Of a DNA stretch of 64,000 bases, positions 9,170 through 17,298 are shown piece after piece. Source of the DNA: Cellulosimicrobium funkei. GTDB lineage: Bacteria > Actinomycetota > Actinomycetes > Actinomycetales > Cellulomonadaceae. The stretch covers positions 60,131 to 124,130 of the forward strand of contig NZ_JNBQ01000007.1 in the NCBI RefSeq assembly GCF_001019615.1, written 5' to 3'. The notes beneath the pieces were generated by a model. The model worked only from the letters and a program-made list of their open reading frames with translations. It ran no database searches and was not told the origin of the DNA. Each line of letters opens with the position of its first letter. Position 1 is the stretch's first letter. The position numbers and the translations under genes were made by a program.

Positions 9170-9763
9170 GTGACCGAGGAGTACCAGGGCAGGCCGGCGA
9201 TCCATGCGGAGACGCCGCAGGAGTGGCGGGCGTGGCTCGCCGAGCACCACGACGACCCCGAGCCCGGGGTGTGGCTCCTCACCTGGCGGCGCGAGAGCGG
9301 CCGCACGACCTACGGGTACGAGCCCTGGATCGAGGAGGCGCTGTCCTACGGCTGGATCGACGGGCAGGCCGCGACGGTGGACGCCGACCGGCACGCGCTC
9401 TGGTTCACGCGCCGCCGGCGCGGCAGCCGCTGGACCCGCCTGAGCAAGGAGCGCGTCGCGCGCATCGAGGCGGACGGGCGCATGACCGACGCCGGACGCG
9501 CCGTCGTGGACGCCGCGAAGGCCGACGGGTCGTGGACGCGGCACGACGACGCCGAGGCGCTCGTCGTCCCCGACGACCTCGCCGCGGCGCTCGGCGAGCG
9601 GCCGGGCGCCCGCGCGCACTTCGACGCGTTCACGCCGGGCGTCCGCCGCGCGATCCTCGGCTGGATCGTCGAGGCGAAGCGTCCCGAGACCCGCGCGCGC
9701 CGGATCGCGGAGACCGCCGACCAGGCGGAGCAGGGCGTCGCGGCGCACCAGCCGCGCCGCTAG
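9170..9763 (+). CDS. YdeI/OmdA family protein
   Basis: 197-residue cytoplasmic protein of the YdeI/OmpD-associated family. It shows the family pattern in order: PQEWRAWLAEHH near the start, GVWLLTWRR, EEALSYGWIDGQ, WFTRRRRGSRWTRLSKERVARIE, and a C-terminal helical region with AHFDAFTPGVRRAILGWIVEAKRPETRARRI. Family members are linked to bacteriocin or antimicrobial-peptide tolerance, but the molecular activity is not established. The GTG at 9170 is chosen for its GGAGG 4 bases upstream; the frame stays open further upstream but without a ribosome site. It stands alone between the PAP2 terminator and an oppositely oriented regulator gene. Confidence 0.85.
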   Translation: MTEEYQGRPAIHAETPQEWRAWLAEHHDDPEPGVWLLTWRRESGRTTYGYEPWIEEALSYGWIDGQAATVDADRHALWFTRRRRGSRWTRLSKERVARIEADGRMTDAGRAVVDAAKADGSWTRHDDAEALVVPDDLAAALGERPGARAHFDAFTPGVRRAILGWIVEAKRPETRARRIAETADQAEQGVAAHQPRR

Positions 9764-9772
9764 CCCGAACGC

Positions 9773-10561
9773 TCAGCGCACGACGCCCAGGGCGGCGGCC
9801 GTGGCGTCGTCGGCGGGGAAGAACGACTCGATCGCGATCTCGTCGAGCGTGACGTCCCGCGGGGAGCCGAACACCGTCATCGTGTAGAGGAACGCGAGCT
9901 CGCCGTCCGGGGTCGCGAGGCGCAGCGGCACGACGGCGTCGCTCGCCGGGGAGCGGTCGTCGCGCCGGTGCCCCTCGGGCGGCAGGTAGCCCTCCACCTC
10001 GGCGAGCAGGGCGGCGAGCGCCGGGTCGCCCGTGCGGTCGAGCTGGCGGCGCACGCGCCGTCGGACGTGCGCTCCCCACTCCGCGAGGTTCGCGATCCGC
10101 GCGGCGAGGCCGTCCGGGTGCAGGGTCAGGCGCAGCACATTGACTGGTGGCTCGCGCAGCCGGTCGGGCACGCCGTCGAGGAACGTGCTCGCGGCGGCGT
10201 TGGCGGCCAGCAGGTTCCAGCGCCCGTCGACGGCCATCGCGGGGAACGGCTCGTGCCCGGCGAGCACGAGGTCGACGGCCCGGCGGGCGGCCGCGAGCGT
10301 CGCGGTCGACAGCGGCGTCTCGCGGTGCCGCGGGGCGTAGCCCGCCGCGAGGTAGACGTCGTTCCGCGACCGCAGCGGGACGTCGAGCTCGTCGCACAGG
10401 CGGTCGATCATGTCCCGGCTGGGTTGCGCCCGGCCGGTCTCCACGAAGCTGATGTGGCGTGGCGAGACGTCGGCGCCCAGCGCGAGGTCGAGCTGCGAGC
10501 GCCGACGCCGCACGCGCCACTCGCGCAGCATCGATCCGGCGGGTGCGTCCACGGGAGGCAT
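9773..10561 (-). CDS. MmyB-like XRE transcriptional regulator
   Basis: 262-residue DNA-binding protein. An N-terminal helix-turn-helix (MLREWRVRRRRSQLDLALGA, then SPRHISFVETGRAQPS) is followed by a PAS-like ligand-binding domain of the MmyB/MLTR type (WNLLAANAAA, FLYTMTVFGSPRDVTLDEIAIESFFPAD). Such regulators commonly repress a neighbouring divergent gene. Here that is the SnoaL-like gene at 10706, and the gap holds a 13-bp palindrome. The ATG at 10561 is preferred for the G-rich AGGGTGGG upstream; longer in-frame starts to 10654 exist and would run into the palindrome. Confidence 0.85.
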   Translation of the reverse strand: MPPVDAPAGSMLREWRVRRRRSQLDLALGADVSPRHISFVETGRAQPSRDMIDRLCDELDVPLRSRNDVYLAAGYAPRHRETPLSTATLAAARRAVDLVLAGHEPFPAMAVDGRWNLLAANAAASTFLDGVPDRLREPPVNVLRLTLHPDGLAARIANLAEWGAHVRRRVRRQLDRTGDPALAALLAEVEGYLPPEGHRRDDRSPASDAVVPLRLATPDGELAFLYTMTVFGSPRDVTLDEIAIESFFPADDATAAALGVVR

Positions 10562-10612
10562 GGACCCACCCTGCCGTTCCTCGGAGGGCCGGCCAACTAC
10601 CTCCGAGGTCAT

Positions 10613-10625
10613 CGACACCGTGTCG
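10613..10625. promoter_or_regulatory. Candidate operator in the divergent regulator/SnoaL intergenic region
   Basis: CGACACCGTGTCG is a perfect palindrome around one central base. It lies 51 bp from the regulator start and 80 bp from the SnoaL-like gene start. The assignment to this regulator is by position only. Confidence 0.5.
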
Positions 10626-10705
10626 TGGCCCGGCAGACGGTGGTGCTCCGGCACCCCGCCGGACCGTCACGGCGCCGCGGCCCAGGCGCCGGCAGAGGAG
10701 GGACC

Positions 10706-11101
10706 ATGACCGAGACGACGACGCGGACCGCGACGGCGGTCGAGCGCTACCTGGAGTTCTGGAACACGGCGGACGCGGCCGGTCGCGACCGGCTCGCGCG
10801 CGACACGTTCTCCCGCGACGTCGAGTACGTCGCCCCCGTGACGCGTGCCGGGGGGTGCGACGCGGTCCTGGCGTTCGCGACCGAGCTGCTCACGCACGTC
10901 GCGGGGCACCGGTTCGAGGCGCGCTCGGCGCCGGACCTGCTCGACGACCGGCTGCGCCTGCGGTGGCGCGCGGTCGCCCCCGACGGGTCGGAGTTCGCGA
11001 CCGGCACCGACGTCCTGCACGTCCGGCCCGACGGGCTCGTGTCGTCGGTGACGACGTTCCTGGACCGCGCGCCCGACGGCTTCGTCGCGCACCACCACTG
11101 A
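10706..11101 (+). CDS. SnoaL/NTF2-like protein
   Basis: 131-residue single-domain protein with the alpha+beta NTF2-like fold suggested by TAVERYLEFWNTADAAGRDRL at the start, a central FSRDVEYVAPV...GCDAVLAFATEL and the C-terminal WRAVAPDGSEFATGTDVLHV. Proteins of this size are often small hydrolases, isomerases or binding proteins; no catalytic residues can be assigned here. The AGAGGAGGG ribosome site is 4 bases before the ATG. It is divergent from an MmyB-like regulator that is its likely controller. It ends four bases before a 62-bp palindrome shared with another locus. Confidence 0.8.
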   Translation: MTETTTRTATAVERYLEFWNTADAAGRDRLARDTFSRDVEYVAPVTRAGGCDAVLAFATELLTHVAGHRFEARSAPDLLDDRLRLRWRAVAPDGSEFATGTDVLHVRPDGLVSSVTTFLDRAPDGFVAHHH

Positions 11102-11104
11102 CTC

Positions 11105-11166
11105 GCTGAGTGCAGGAGATAGCCGCTGTCCCATCGAGACGACGGCGACCAACTCCTGCACTCAGC
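11105..11166. repeat. Palindrome family B copy 1, between convergent genes
   Basis: A 14-bp perfect inverted repeat GCTGAGTGCAGGAG with its complement encloses a 34-base spacer. It lies between the stops of the SnoaL-like and APH-like genes, so it could serve as a two-way terminator. Both arms resemble the element at 33533-33589. Confidence 0.8.
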
Positions 11167-11177
11167 AGGTCGGGGCG

Positions 11178-11987
11178 TCAGGAGAGGTCCCAGAGCAGGC
11201 GGTAGTAGGCGATGCGTTCCGGGTCCGGGTCGACGCCGTAGCCCGCGTAGACGTGGCCCTCGTACCCGGGGCCGTAGTTCCACTCGGTGCTCCACGCCGC
11301 GACGGCGAGGTCGGCCCAGCGGTCCGCGACCCCGAGCGAGCCGAGGTCGACGTGCGCGGCGAACTTGCCATCGTCGTGCAGGAGGGTGTTGGGCACGCAC
11401 GCGTCGCCGTGGCACACCACGAGCCGGTCGACGGCGGGCGGGTCGTCGAGCCGGGACCTCGCCTCGGCGACGCCCAGGCCGCGGTGCTCGGGGAACCACC
11501 CGTCCGGGCCGTCGCCGCGGGCGAGGCGCGCGTCCGCGTTCGACACGCGATCCTCGACCGCCCAGGTGAACGGGCACGACCCGACGGGCAGCGCGTCGTG
11601 CAGCGCGCGCAGCCCTCGCCCGATCGCGCGGGCGGCGGTCGCCGGGTCGGCGACCCAGCGCGGCTCGACCGCCGACCGTCCCGGGACGGCGCGCGTGACG
11701 AGCCAGGCGCCGTCGTCGTCGGAACCCTGGGCGAGGACGTGCGGGACCGGGGCGCGGTCGCCGACCCAGGCGAGGCGTGCGGCCTCGCCCGAGAGGTCGA
11801 TCTCGGGCGTGCCCGCGGGCACCCACTTGGCGAACCGGGTCCCGTCGGCGCCGTCGAGCCGGAACGTCAGCCCTCCGAGCTCGTTGCGCCACACGGGCGT
11901 GGTGACGTCGTCGCCGGCGAGCGCGCGGACGGCGTCGGGCACGACGACCGGGCCGGTCGGGACGGCGGCGAGCGGGACGCGACTCAT
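11178..11987 (-). CDS. Aminoglycoside 3'-phosphotransferase (APH) family kinase
   Basis: 269-residue protein kinase-like phosphotransferase. It shows the catalytic loop HGDACVPN (H193, D195, N200) and the metal-binding aspartate D214 in HVDLG, followed by RWADLAVA. The likely ATP-binding lysine is near 55 (RFAKWVP). The pattern is that of APH(3')-type enzymes, so phosphorylation of aminoglycosides or related hydroxylated metabolites is plausible; resistance has not been shown. The ATG at 11987 fits the domain start, with GAGGAT 7 bases upstream as a possible leaderless -10 box. It is divergent from the peptidoglycan-binding gene and convergent with the SnoaL-like gene. Confidence 0.85.
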   Translation of the reverse strand: MSRVPLAAVPTGPVVVPDAVRALAGDDVTTPVWRNELGGLTFRLDGADGTRFAKWVPAGTPEIDLSGEAARLAWVGDRAPVPHVLAQGSDDDGAWLVTRAVPGRSAVEPRWVADPATAARAIGRGLRALHDALPVGSCPFTWAVEDRVSNADARLARGDGPDGWFPEHRGLGVAEARSRLDDPPAVDRLVVCHGDACVPNTLLHDDGKFAAHVDLGSLGVADRWADLAVAAWSTEWNYGPGYEGHVYAGYGVDPDPERIAYYRLLWDLS

Positions 11988-12040
11988 GCGCGCGATCCTC
12001 GCACGCCGGGCCCGCGCATCAGGGAGCGCACGTCGGCCCT

Positions 12041-12105
12041 CCCTCCGGACGGGGGCGCGGGACCCCGACGGCGGGAGAGCCCGCCGGTCCCGCGACGACG
12101 GAGGG
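12041..12105 (+). promoter_or_regulatory. Possible ribosome-site-sequestering fold in the 5' leader
   Basis: CCCTCCG (12041-12047) is complementary to CGGAGGG (12099-12105), which is the ribosome site of the gene at 12113. Between them lies a hairpin (CGCGGGACC...GGTCCCGCG with inner GGCGGG/CCCGCC). The nested layout could mask the ribosome site. It depends on transcription starting upstream of 12041, which I cannot see. Confidence 0.35.
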
Positions 12106-12112
12106 AACGACG

Positions 12113-12583
12113 ATGACGACCGTCCTGACGACACTGCCGACCTGGCCGCGCGTGCGACGCGGCGCCAACGGGCACCCGGTCCAGACGCTCCAGCACCTGC
12201 TGCGCCACCGCGGGCACGAGATCGCCGTCGACGGGCTGCTCGGACCGCGCACCGAGGGCGCCGTCCGCGCCTTCCAGGACGTGGCCGGCCTCGACGTCGA
12301 CGGCGTCGTGGGCCCGGCGACGTGGGCCGCGCTCGTCGTGGTGGCGCGCCGGGGGAGCGTCGGCGAGGCCGTGCGCGCGGTGCAGCGCGAGGCCGTCGCG
12401 CGCGACCTGTCCGGCGGACCGGAGCCGGTGCTCGCCATCGACGGGCAGTTCGGCCCCCGCACCGAGGCCTGGGTGCGCGGCTTCCAGGACGCGCTGCACG
12501 CGGGCTTCCCGGAGGTCGTCGTCGACGGCGTCGTCGGGCCCGTGACCTGGCGCTGCCTCGTCAGCGGGATGCTGTCGCACTGA
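12113..12583 (+). CDS. Protein of two peptidoglycan-binding domains, no signal peptide
   Basis: 156-residue protein made almost only of two PG_binding_1 repeats (about 14-75 and 82-152), each with the DGxxGPRTExxVRxFQD pattern and a closing VVGPATW or VVGPVTW. Such domains normally sit on exported wall hydrolases, but no hydrophobic signal segment or catalytic domain is present. It may therefore be exported by another route, or act as an accessory or phage-derived fragment. The start at 12113 has a GGAGGG site. The last 23 bases overlap the 3' end of the convergent downstream gene. Confidence 0.85.
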   Translation: MTTVLTTLPTWPRVRRGANGHPVQTLQHLLRHRGHEIAVDGLLGPRTEGAVRAFQDVAGLDVDGVVGPATWAALVVVARRGSVGEAVRAVQREAVARDLSGGPEPVLAIDGQFGPRTEAWVRGFQDALHAGFPEVVVDGVVGPVTWRCLVSGMLSH

Positions 12584-13574
12584 CCTCGCGCGCGTCCGGC
12601 TCGCTGCCGACGAGCGCGTCGCACACGGCGAGCAGCCGCGCGCGCAGCGCCGCGCCGCGCTCCGCGAACGCGCGCTGGTGGCGCACGTACTCCGCCTTGC
12701 CCTCGGGCGTCTCGATCGCGACGGGGTCGAGCCCGTACGACGACACGTCGTAGGGCGACGCCTGCATGTCGACGACGCGGACGTCGCGCGCGAGCTCGAA
12801 GCAGTCGAGCACGAGGTCGCCCGGGACGGCGGGCGTGAGCTTGAGCGCCCACTTGTAGAGATCCATGGTCGCGTGCAGGCAGCCGGGCTGCTCCAGGGCG
12901 GGCTGGTTCTCGCGCGTCGGCCGCAGGCGGTTGAGCGGGCCGGCCTCGGGGGTGAAGAAGCGGAACGCGTCGAAGTGCGAGCACTGCACCGGGTGGGACT
13001 CGACGACGCGGTCGGTGCCGTCGTGCCCCAGGCGCAGGGGGAGCGGGTGCCGGTGGTCGCGGCCGGTGGCCCGGTCGCGGTAGACCATCGCCCACTCGTG
13101 CAGCCCGAAGCACCCGAACCGGCCGGGCCGCGACGCCGTGGCGGCGAGCAGGGCGCGCAGGTAGCGCACCGTGTCGCCGCGGTCGGCGAGGAACGCGCCG
13201 GCGTCGAGCGTCAGTCCCGCGGGGGTCTCGCGGTACCACCGCCACGCGCCGCGCGCCGTGTACGGGTCGGCGGGCTCGTCGTCGGGCCGAGGTGCGGTCT
13301 CGGGGGCGGGCACGCGGCCCTCCGGCGGGGCGAGCACGACGCCGGGGCCCGGGTGCCAGCGGCGGAGCTGCGCCGGGCGCGTGGGGTAGTAGGTGAAGAG
13401 GAAGTCCTCGATCGCGTGCTTCTCGCCGCGCGGCTTGCGCTCCCGCCACCCCGCGGTGAACGCGTCCGCCCGCTCGGCGTGGGCGTGCTCGCGCGAGGTC
13501 CACTCCTCGGCCGGGAGCACGACGGTGCCGACGACGGCGGTCGTCGGGGAGGCCGGGGTGGCGGTCGAGGGCAC
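12561..13574 (-). CDS. Conserved actinobacterial protein often labelled 3-methyladenine DNA glycosylase
   Basis: About 337 residues. The family is recognisable from LPAEEWTSREHAHAERADAF, RGEKHAIEDFLFTYYPTRPAQLRRWHPG, CFGLHEWAMVYR, VQCSHFDAFRFFTPEA and CLHATMDLYKWALKL. Actinobacterial genomes usually carry it under the name 3-methyladenine DNA glycosylase, but I see no helix-hairpin-helix or AAG signature, so that function is unproven. Several conserved His/Cys residues suggest a metal or cofactor site. The start is uncertain: GTG at 13574 is chosen just before the conserved part; GTG 13595 is possible. It overlaps the end of the convergent peptidoglycan-binding gene by 23 bases. Confidence 0.65.
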   Translation of the reverse strand: MPSTATPASPTTAVVGTVVLPAEEWTSREHAHAERADAFTAGWRERKPRGEKHAIEDFLFTYYPTRPAQLRRWHPGPGVVLAPPEGRVPAPETAPRPDDEPADPYTARGAWRWYRETPAGLTLDAGAFLADRGDTVRYLRALLAATASRPGRFGCFGLHEWAMVYRDRATGRDHRHPLPLRLGHDGTDRVVESHPVQCSHFDAFRFFTPEAGPLNRLRPTRENQPALEQPGCLHATMDLYKWALKLTPAVPGDLVLDCFELARDVRVVDMQASPYDVSSYGLDPVAIETPEGKAEYVRHQRAFAERGAALRARLLAVCDALVGSEPDAREVSATASR

Positions 13575-13773
13575 GGTCCCAGGGTACGAGAGCACCGTGG
13601 CCGGGCCGACGGGACGGGTTTCACCCGGGCGGCATTTTCCCGATGTGGGCGCGAGCGGGAAGAATGCTCGTGAACGTGCTGTGAAGGCCCGGCACGCCCG
13701 CCCGGAGCGACCTCGTCGCCCCGGCACCCGACCCGTTTGGACCGATCTCGCGGCGACGCCGCGGAGGAGCACC

Positions 13774-14847
13774 ATGTCGCAGCCGCCCACGGCACCGCAG
13801 GACCCGTACCAGTTCGACCCCTACCGGCCGCACGGCGCGGACCCGGCGCAGCAGGCGCCGTCGCACGACGCCTGGGCGCCGCAGGGCGAGGCGCCGACGC
13901 AGCCGTACGGGTCGGCGAACGACGCGTACGCGGCCCCGGGCTACGGCGCGGCGCCGGAGCAGGCTCCCTACGGCGCGGGTCAGGCACCCTACGGCGCCGG
14001 CCAGGCGCCCGTGTACGGCACGGACCAGCAGCAGGGATACGGCCAGCAGGCCGGGTACGGCCAGCCCTCCGGCGACCCTGCGCAGCAGCCGTACCCGCAG
14101 CCGTACCCGGACCCCGCGCAGCAGGCGTACGGCCAGCCCTACGGCGACCCGGCGCAGCAGCCGTACGGCAGCCCGTACGGCAACGGCTACTCGGCGTACA
14201 CCGCGCCCGCCCCGGCGACGAGCACGATCGCGATCGTCGGCTTCGTCCTGGCGATCCTCGGCTTCCTCGGGAGCTGGATCCCGTTCGTCAACATCTTCGC
14301 GGCGCTTCTCGGCATCACCGGTGTCGTGCTCGGGTTCGTCGGGCTGTCCCAGGTGAAGCAGGGTCGCTCCGGCAAGGGCTTCTCGATCACGGCGATCGTG
14401 CTCGGCGTGCTGTCCGTCCTGGCGACGATCCTCATGTGGGTGGTCTTCGTCGTCGCGGCGAACGAGGCCTCGACGCAGTACGAGCAGACGCTCTCGGAGG
14501 TCCAGGAGGAGTCCGACCGCGCGTTCGGCGAGGCGACGGACGACATCCTCGCGAACGACCTCGGCGTGGAGTTCGGGACCTTCGAGGGTACGGCCGACGA
14601 GCTCGGCTGGGTCGAGTCCTCGCTGCCGGTCACGTTCACCAACACGTCCGACGAGCCCCTCACGTTCGACATCGACGTGGACGCGGTCGCCGCTGACGGC
14701 ACCGTGATCGAGAGCGACTGGGCGTACTCCGAGACGCTGGAGCCGGGCGCCTCGGAGACCGTGGAGATCTTCGACTTCATCGACGCCGAGAACCTCGAGG
14801 CCATGAAGACGGCCACGTTCGAGGTGACGCAGGCGAGCGCGTACTGA
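13774..14847 (+). CDS. DUF4190 membrane protein with Pro/Gln/Tyr-rich N-terminal region
   Basis: 357 residues. The first 145 are a disordered cytoplasmic stretch of short repeats (PYGAGQA, DPAQQ-YGQPYG types). A DUF4190 membrane unit follows: a hydrophobic segment IAIVGFVLAILGFLGSW, a second NIFAALLGITGVVLGFVGLSQV, then GKGFSITAIVLGVLSVLATILMWVVFV, and an extracytoplasmic acidic C-terminal domain (about 235-357) that looks like a small beta sandwich. The role is unknown. GGAGGAG lies 4 bases before the ATG. The next gene starts 28 bases downstream and also ends in an exported beta-rich domain, so the two probably form an operon. Confidence 0.75.
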   Translation: MSQPPTAPQDPYQFDPYRPHGADPAQQAPSHDAWAPQGEAPTQPYGSANDAYAAPGYGAAPEQAPYGAGQAPYGAGQAPVYGTDQQQGYGQQAGYGQPSGDPAQQPYPQPYPDPAQQAYGQPYGDPAQQPYGSPYGNGYSAYTAPAPATSTIAIVGFVLAILGFLGSWIPFVNIFAALLGITGVVLGFVGLSQVKQGRSGKGFSITAIVLGVLSVLATILMWVVFVVAANEASTQYEQTLSEVQEESDRAFGEATDDILANDLGVEFGTFEGTADELGWVESSLPVTFTNTSDEPLTFDIDVDAVAADGTVIESDWAYSETLEPGASETVEIFDFIDAENLEAMKTATFEVTQASAY

Positions 14848-14875
14848 CGACGGCTGCACAGGACGGAGACCGAGC

Positions 14876-15808
14876 GTGAAGGACCCCGCGACCTCGCCCG
14901 GGGCGAGCGCGCGCGAGCCCGCCTGGGGCACGGCGCCCGGCACCGAGCGGGACCCCGCCGAGGGCGGCCGCGCGCCGGACCCCGAGGCTCCCGGGACGCC
15001 GCCCACACCGCGCGGCGAGGGTGAGACCGTCCCGGCCGCCAGGGCGCGGCCCCGTGGGCGGTGGTCGTGGGCGACGGCCGCGCTCGTGGCCGCGACGCTC
15101 GGCGTCCTCCTCGTCGTCGCCGTGCTCGCCACCGAGACGGTGACGGCTCGGCGCGGCTGGGCGCACGTCGGCGGCCTCTACGCGGTCGCGGGCGCCGCGG
15201 TGGTCGCGGTGGGTGCGGTCGTGTGGCGGCGGGGCACGCGTGGCGTGGCCGGCGCGACGCGCGCGCTCGTCGCGCTCCTCACCGGCACCGTGGTGCTCAC
15301 GGCGTGGGTGACGGTCGACGTGATGACGGGCGGCGGTCCGGGCTACGGTGCCGGCAGCTCGCTGCGCGGTTATCCGTTCGGCGGCGGCTACGACGAGGGT
15401 CCCGAGATCGGGGCCGCCTCGGACCGGGTCTGGTACGGGGAGTCCGTGCGCTACACGGACGGCCTCGTCGTCTCGGTCTCGGCGCCCCAGCCGTACACGC
15501 CGACCGAGGACGCCTCCGTGCGCGAGGACGACCACCCGCACGCGGTCCGCCTCCGCGTGCGGGTCACGAACGGTACCGGTCAGGAGGTCGACCCGGGCGG
15601 GCTCGACCTGCAGCCCGTGTCGGGCGGGCTCGTCGCCCGCAGGGTCTTCGACTATGCCCCCGACGTGCTGCTCGACGACCCGGACACCATCGCCCGGGGG
15701 ACGAGCGCCGAGTGGGACCTCGTGTACAACGTGTACGACCCCGCGGACGTCGCCGTCGGGCTCGAACCGACCTGGGCGAACTACGCGGTGGCCGTGTTCT
15801 CCTGGTGA
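14876..15808 (+). CDS. Membrane protein with extracytoplasmic beta-rich domain, unknown function
   Basis: 310 residues. A proline- and acid-rich N-terminal tail (1-60) precedes three predicted membrane segments: WATAALVAATLGVLLVVAVL, a second around WAHVGGLYAVAGAAVVAVGAV, and a third around TRALVALLTGTVVLTAWVTV. The outer domain (about 160-310) resembles DUF4352-type immunoglobulin-like domains (SVRYTDGLVVSVSAPQPYTP, VRLRVRVTNGTGQEVDPGGL). I do not recognise a function. The GTG at 14876 follows GGACGGAGACC. It is probably co-transcribed with the DUF4190 gene 28 bases upstream. Confidence 0.65.
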   Translation: MKDPATSPGASAREPAWGTAPGTERDPAEGGRAPDPEAPGTPPTPRGEGETVPAARARPRGRWSWATAALVAATLGVLLVVAVLATETVTARRGWAHVGGLYAVAGAAVVAVGAVVWRRGTRGVAGATRALVALLTGTVVLTAWVTVDVMTGGGPGYGAGSSLRGYPFGGGYDEGPEIGAASDRVWYGESVRYTDGLVVSVSAPQPYTPTEDASVREDDHPHAVRLRVRVTNGTGQEVDPGGLDLQPVSGGLVARRVFDYAPDVLLDDPDTIARGTSAEWDLVYNVYDPADVAVGLEPTWANYAVAVFSW

Positions 15809-15835
15809 CCCGCGCGCAGGGTGGTGCGCCGTGCG

Positions 15836-16216
15836 TCACTCCGTGCGGTCGAGGTACTCCTGCGCGAGCCGCTTCGGGGCGCGTGCGAGCCACGCGTCCT
15901 GGAGCAGCTCCTCCAGCTCCGGGACGGCGACGAGGTCGAGCCGGGCGAGGACGATCGGGTACCCGTCGAAGTGGCTCGTCGTGAGGAAGACCGCGGGATC
16001 GTCGCCGAGCAGCGCCGCCTTCTCGCCCTCGTCGGCGACGCGGAACGCGACGGGCGGTTCGACGGGCGCCGTCTCGCCGAGCTCGTCGAGGTCCTTCGCC
16101 CGCAGCGGCCGCTCCCAGACGAAGAGCTTGCCGTGCACGGTCCACTGCCGGGGACCCTTGAGGTCCGTGTCCGGCAGCGCCGAGACGATCCGCTCGACGT
16201 CCTCCCACGAGGCCAT
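15836..16216 (-). CDS. MmcQ/YjbR family protein
   Basis: 126-residue cytoplasmic protein of the MmcQ/YjbR family (CyaY-like fold, proposed DNA binding). Diagnostic stretches are WEDVERIVSALPDTDLKG at the start, WTVHGKLFVWERPL, and a C-terminal LTTSHFDGYPIVLARLDLV...LEELLQDAWLARAPKRLAQEYL. The ATG at 16216 is 6 bases after TACCGT, the spacing of a leaderless promoter; GGAGGC in the same stretch could also act as a ribosome site. It lies 65 bases downstream of the aldo/keto reductase start on the opposite side of their shared gap, on the same strand. Confidence 0.85.
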   Translation of the reverse strand: MASWEDVERIVSALPDTDLKGPRQWTVHGKLFVWERPLRAKDLDELGETAPVEPPVAFRVADEGEKAALLGDDPAVFLTTSHFDGYPIVLARLDLVAVPELEELLQDAWLARAPKRLAQEYLDRTE

Positions 16217-16281
16217 GCCTCCACGGTAGGCCGCCGGTCGACGACGGACAACACGATCGGCCGGCTGACCGCGGCGGCGCG

Positions 16282-17289
16282 TCAGAAGGGTGCGACCTTC
16301 CCGAGCGGCGGGAAGATCTCGTCGAGCTCGGCCAGGTCCTCGGCCGTCGGGGTCCAGGCCCCGGCCGCGGCGTTCTGCCGCACCTGCTCGGGCTTCGTCG
16401 CGCCGGCGATGACGCTCGACACCTGCGGGCGCGACAGCAGCCACCCGAACGCGACCTGCACCTCGGTGATCCCGCGCACCTGGCAGAACGCGCCGAGGCG
16501 CGCGAGCGCCTCCCACGGCGCCGACTCCAGGAGGTGCGGCTTCGACGTGACGAGGCGACCGTCGTCGGGCCGCGCGCCGTGCGCGTACTTGCCCGTGAGG
16601 AGGCCGTTCGCGAGCGGGAAGTAGGGGAGCACCCCGAGCCCGTACGCGGCCGCCGCGGGCAGCACCTCGAGCTCGGCCGCGCGGTCGACGAGGTTGTACT
16701 GGTTCTGCGCCGACACGAAGCGCACGGTCCCGGCGGCGCGGGCGGTGAACTCGGCCTCGGCGACCTGCCAGCCCGCCCGGTTGGAGTGTCCGACGTAGAG
16801 CACCTTGCCCGCGCGCACGAGGTCGTCGAGCGCGGCGAGCGTCTCCTCGATCGGCGTCCGCGGGTCGGGGGTGTGGAACTGGTAGAGGTCGATGCGGTCC
16901 GTGCCGAGGCGGCGCAGGGAGTCCTCGACGGCACGCACGACGTAGCGCCGCGACCCGCGGGCGCCGAAGTCCTCGCCCGCGGCCCCGTGCATCGACATGC
17001 CGAACTTCGTCGCGACCACGACGTCGTCGCGACGCGACCCGAGCGCCTGGCCGAGCAGCTCCTCGCTCAGCCCGGGGCGACCCCCGTAGGTGTCGGCCGT
17101 GTCGAAGAACGTCACCCCCGCGTCGAGCGCGGCGTCGACGACGGCGCGCGTCCCCTCGAGCGTCTCCGTCACCGTGCGGGGGCGGCCGAAGTTGTTGCAC
17201 CCCAGCCCGACGGCGGACACGGCGAGTCCGGACCGGCCGAGTCGGCGCAGGGCGGGGCGGGGTGCGGTTCCGTCGTTCGCAGTCGTCAT
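16282..17289 (-). CDS. Aldo/keto reductase
   Basis: 335-residue NADPH-dependent oxidoreductase with a TIM-barrel fold. The catalytic tetrad is visible: Asp and Tyr in FFDTADTYGG (about 61-70), Lys in VVVATKFG (about 94) and His in DLYQFHTPD (about 139). The cofactor-binding end is SSVIAGATKPEQVRQNAAA. GCNNFGRP near the start marks the subgroup annotated as general aldo/keto reductases of aldehydes and sugars. The ATG at 17289 lies 6 bases after TAGGGT, consistent with a leaderless transcript. It is 10 bases from the stop of the upstream DUF418 gene on the same strand, so read-through is possible. The substrate is not readable. Confidence 0.92.
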   Translation of the reverse strand: MTTANDGTAPRPALRRLGRSGLAVSAVGLGCNNFGRPRTVTETLEGTRAVVDAALDAGVTFFDTADTYGGRPGLSEELLGQALGSRRDDVVVATKFGMSMHGAAGEDFGARGSRRYVVRAVEDSLRRLGTDRIDLYQFHTPDPRTPIEETLAALDDLVRAGKVLYVGHSNRAGWQVAEAEFTARAAGTVRFVSAQNQYNLVDRAAELEVLPAAAAYGLGVLPYFPLANGLLTGKYAHGARPDDGRLVTSKPHLLESAPWEALARLGAFCQVRGITEVQVAFGWLLSRPQVSSVIAGATKPEQVRQNAAAGAWTPTAEDLAELDEIFPPLGKVAPF

Positions 17290-17298
17290 GCGGCGACC

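Noticed and set aside
11178..11987. Clinically relevant aminoglycoside resistance gene
   Set aside because: Motifs show an APH-type fold, but no mobile context and no way to infer drug specificity from the sequence alone.
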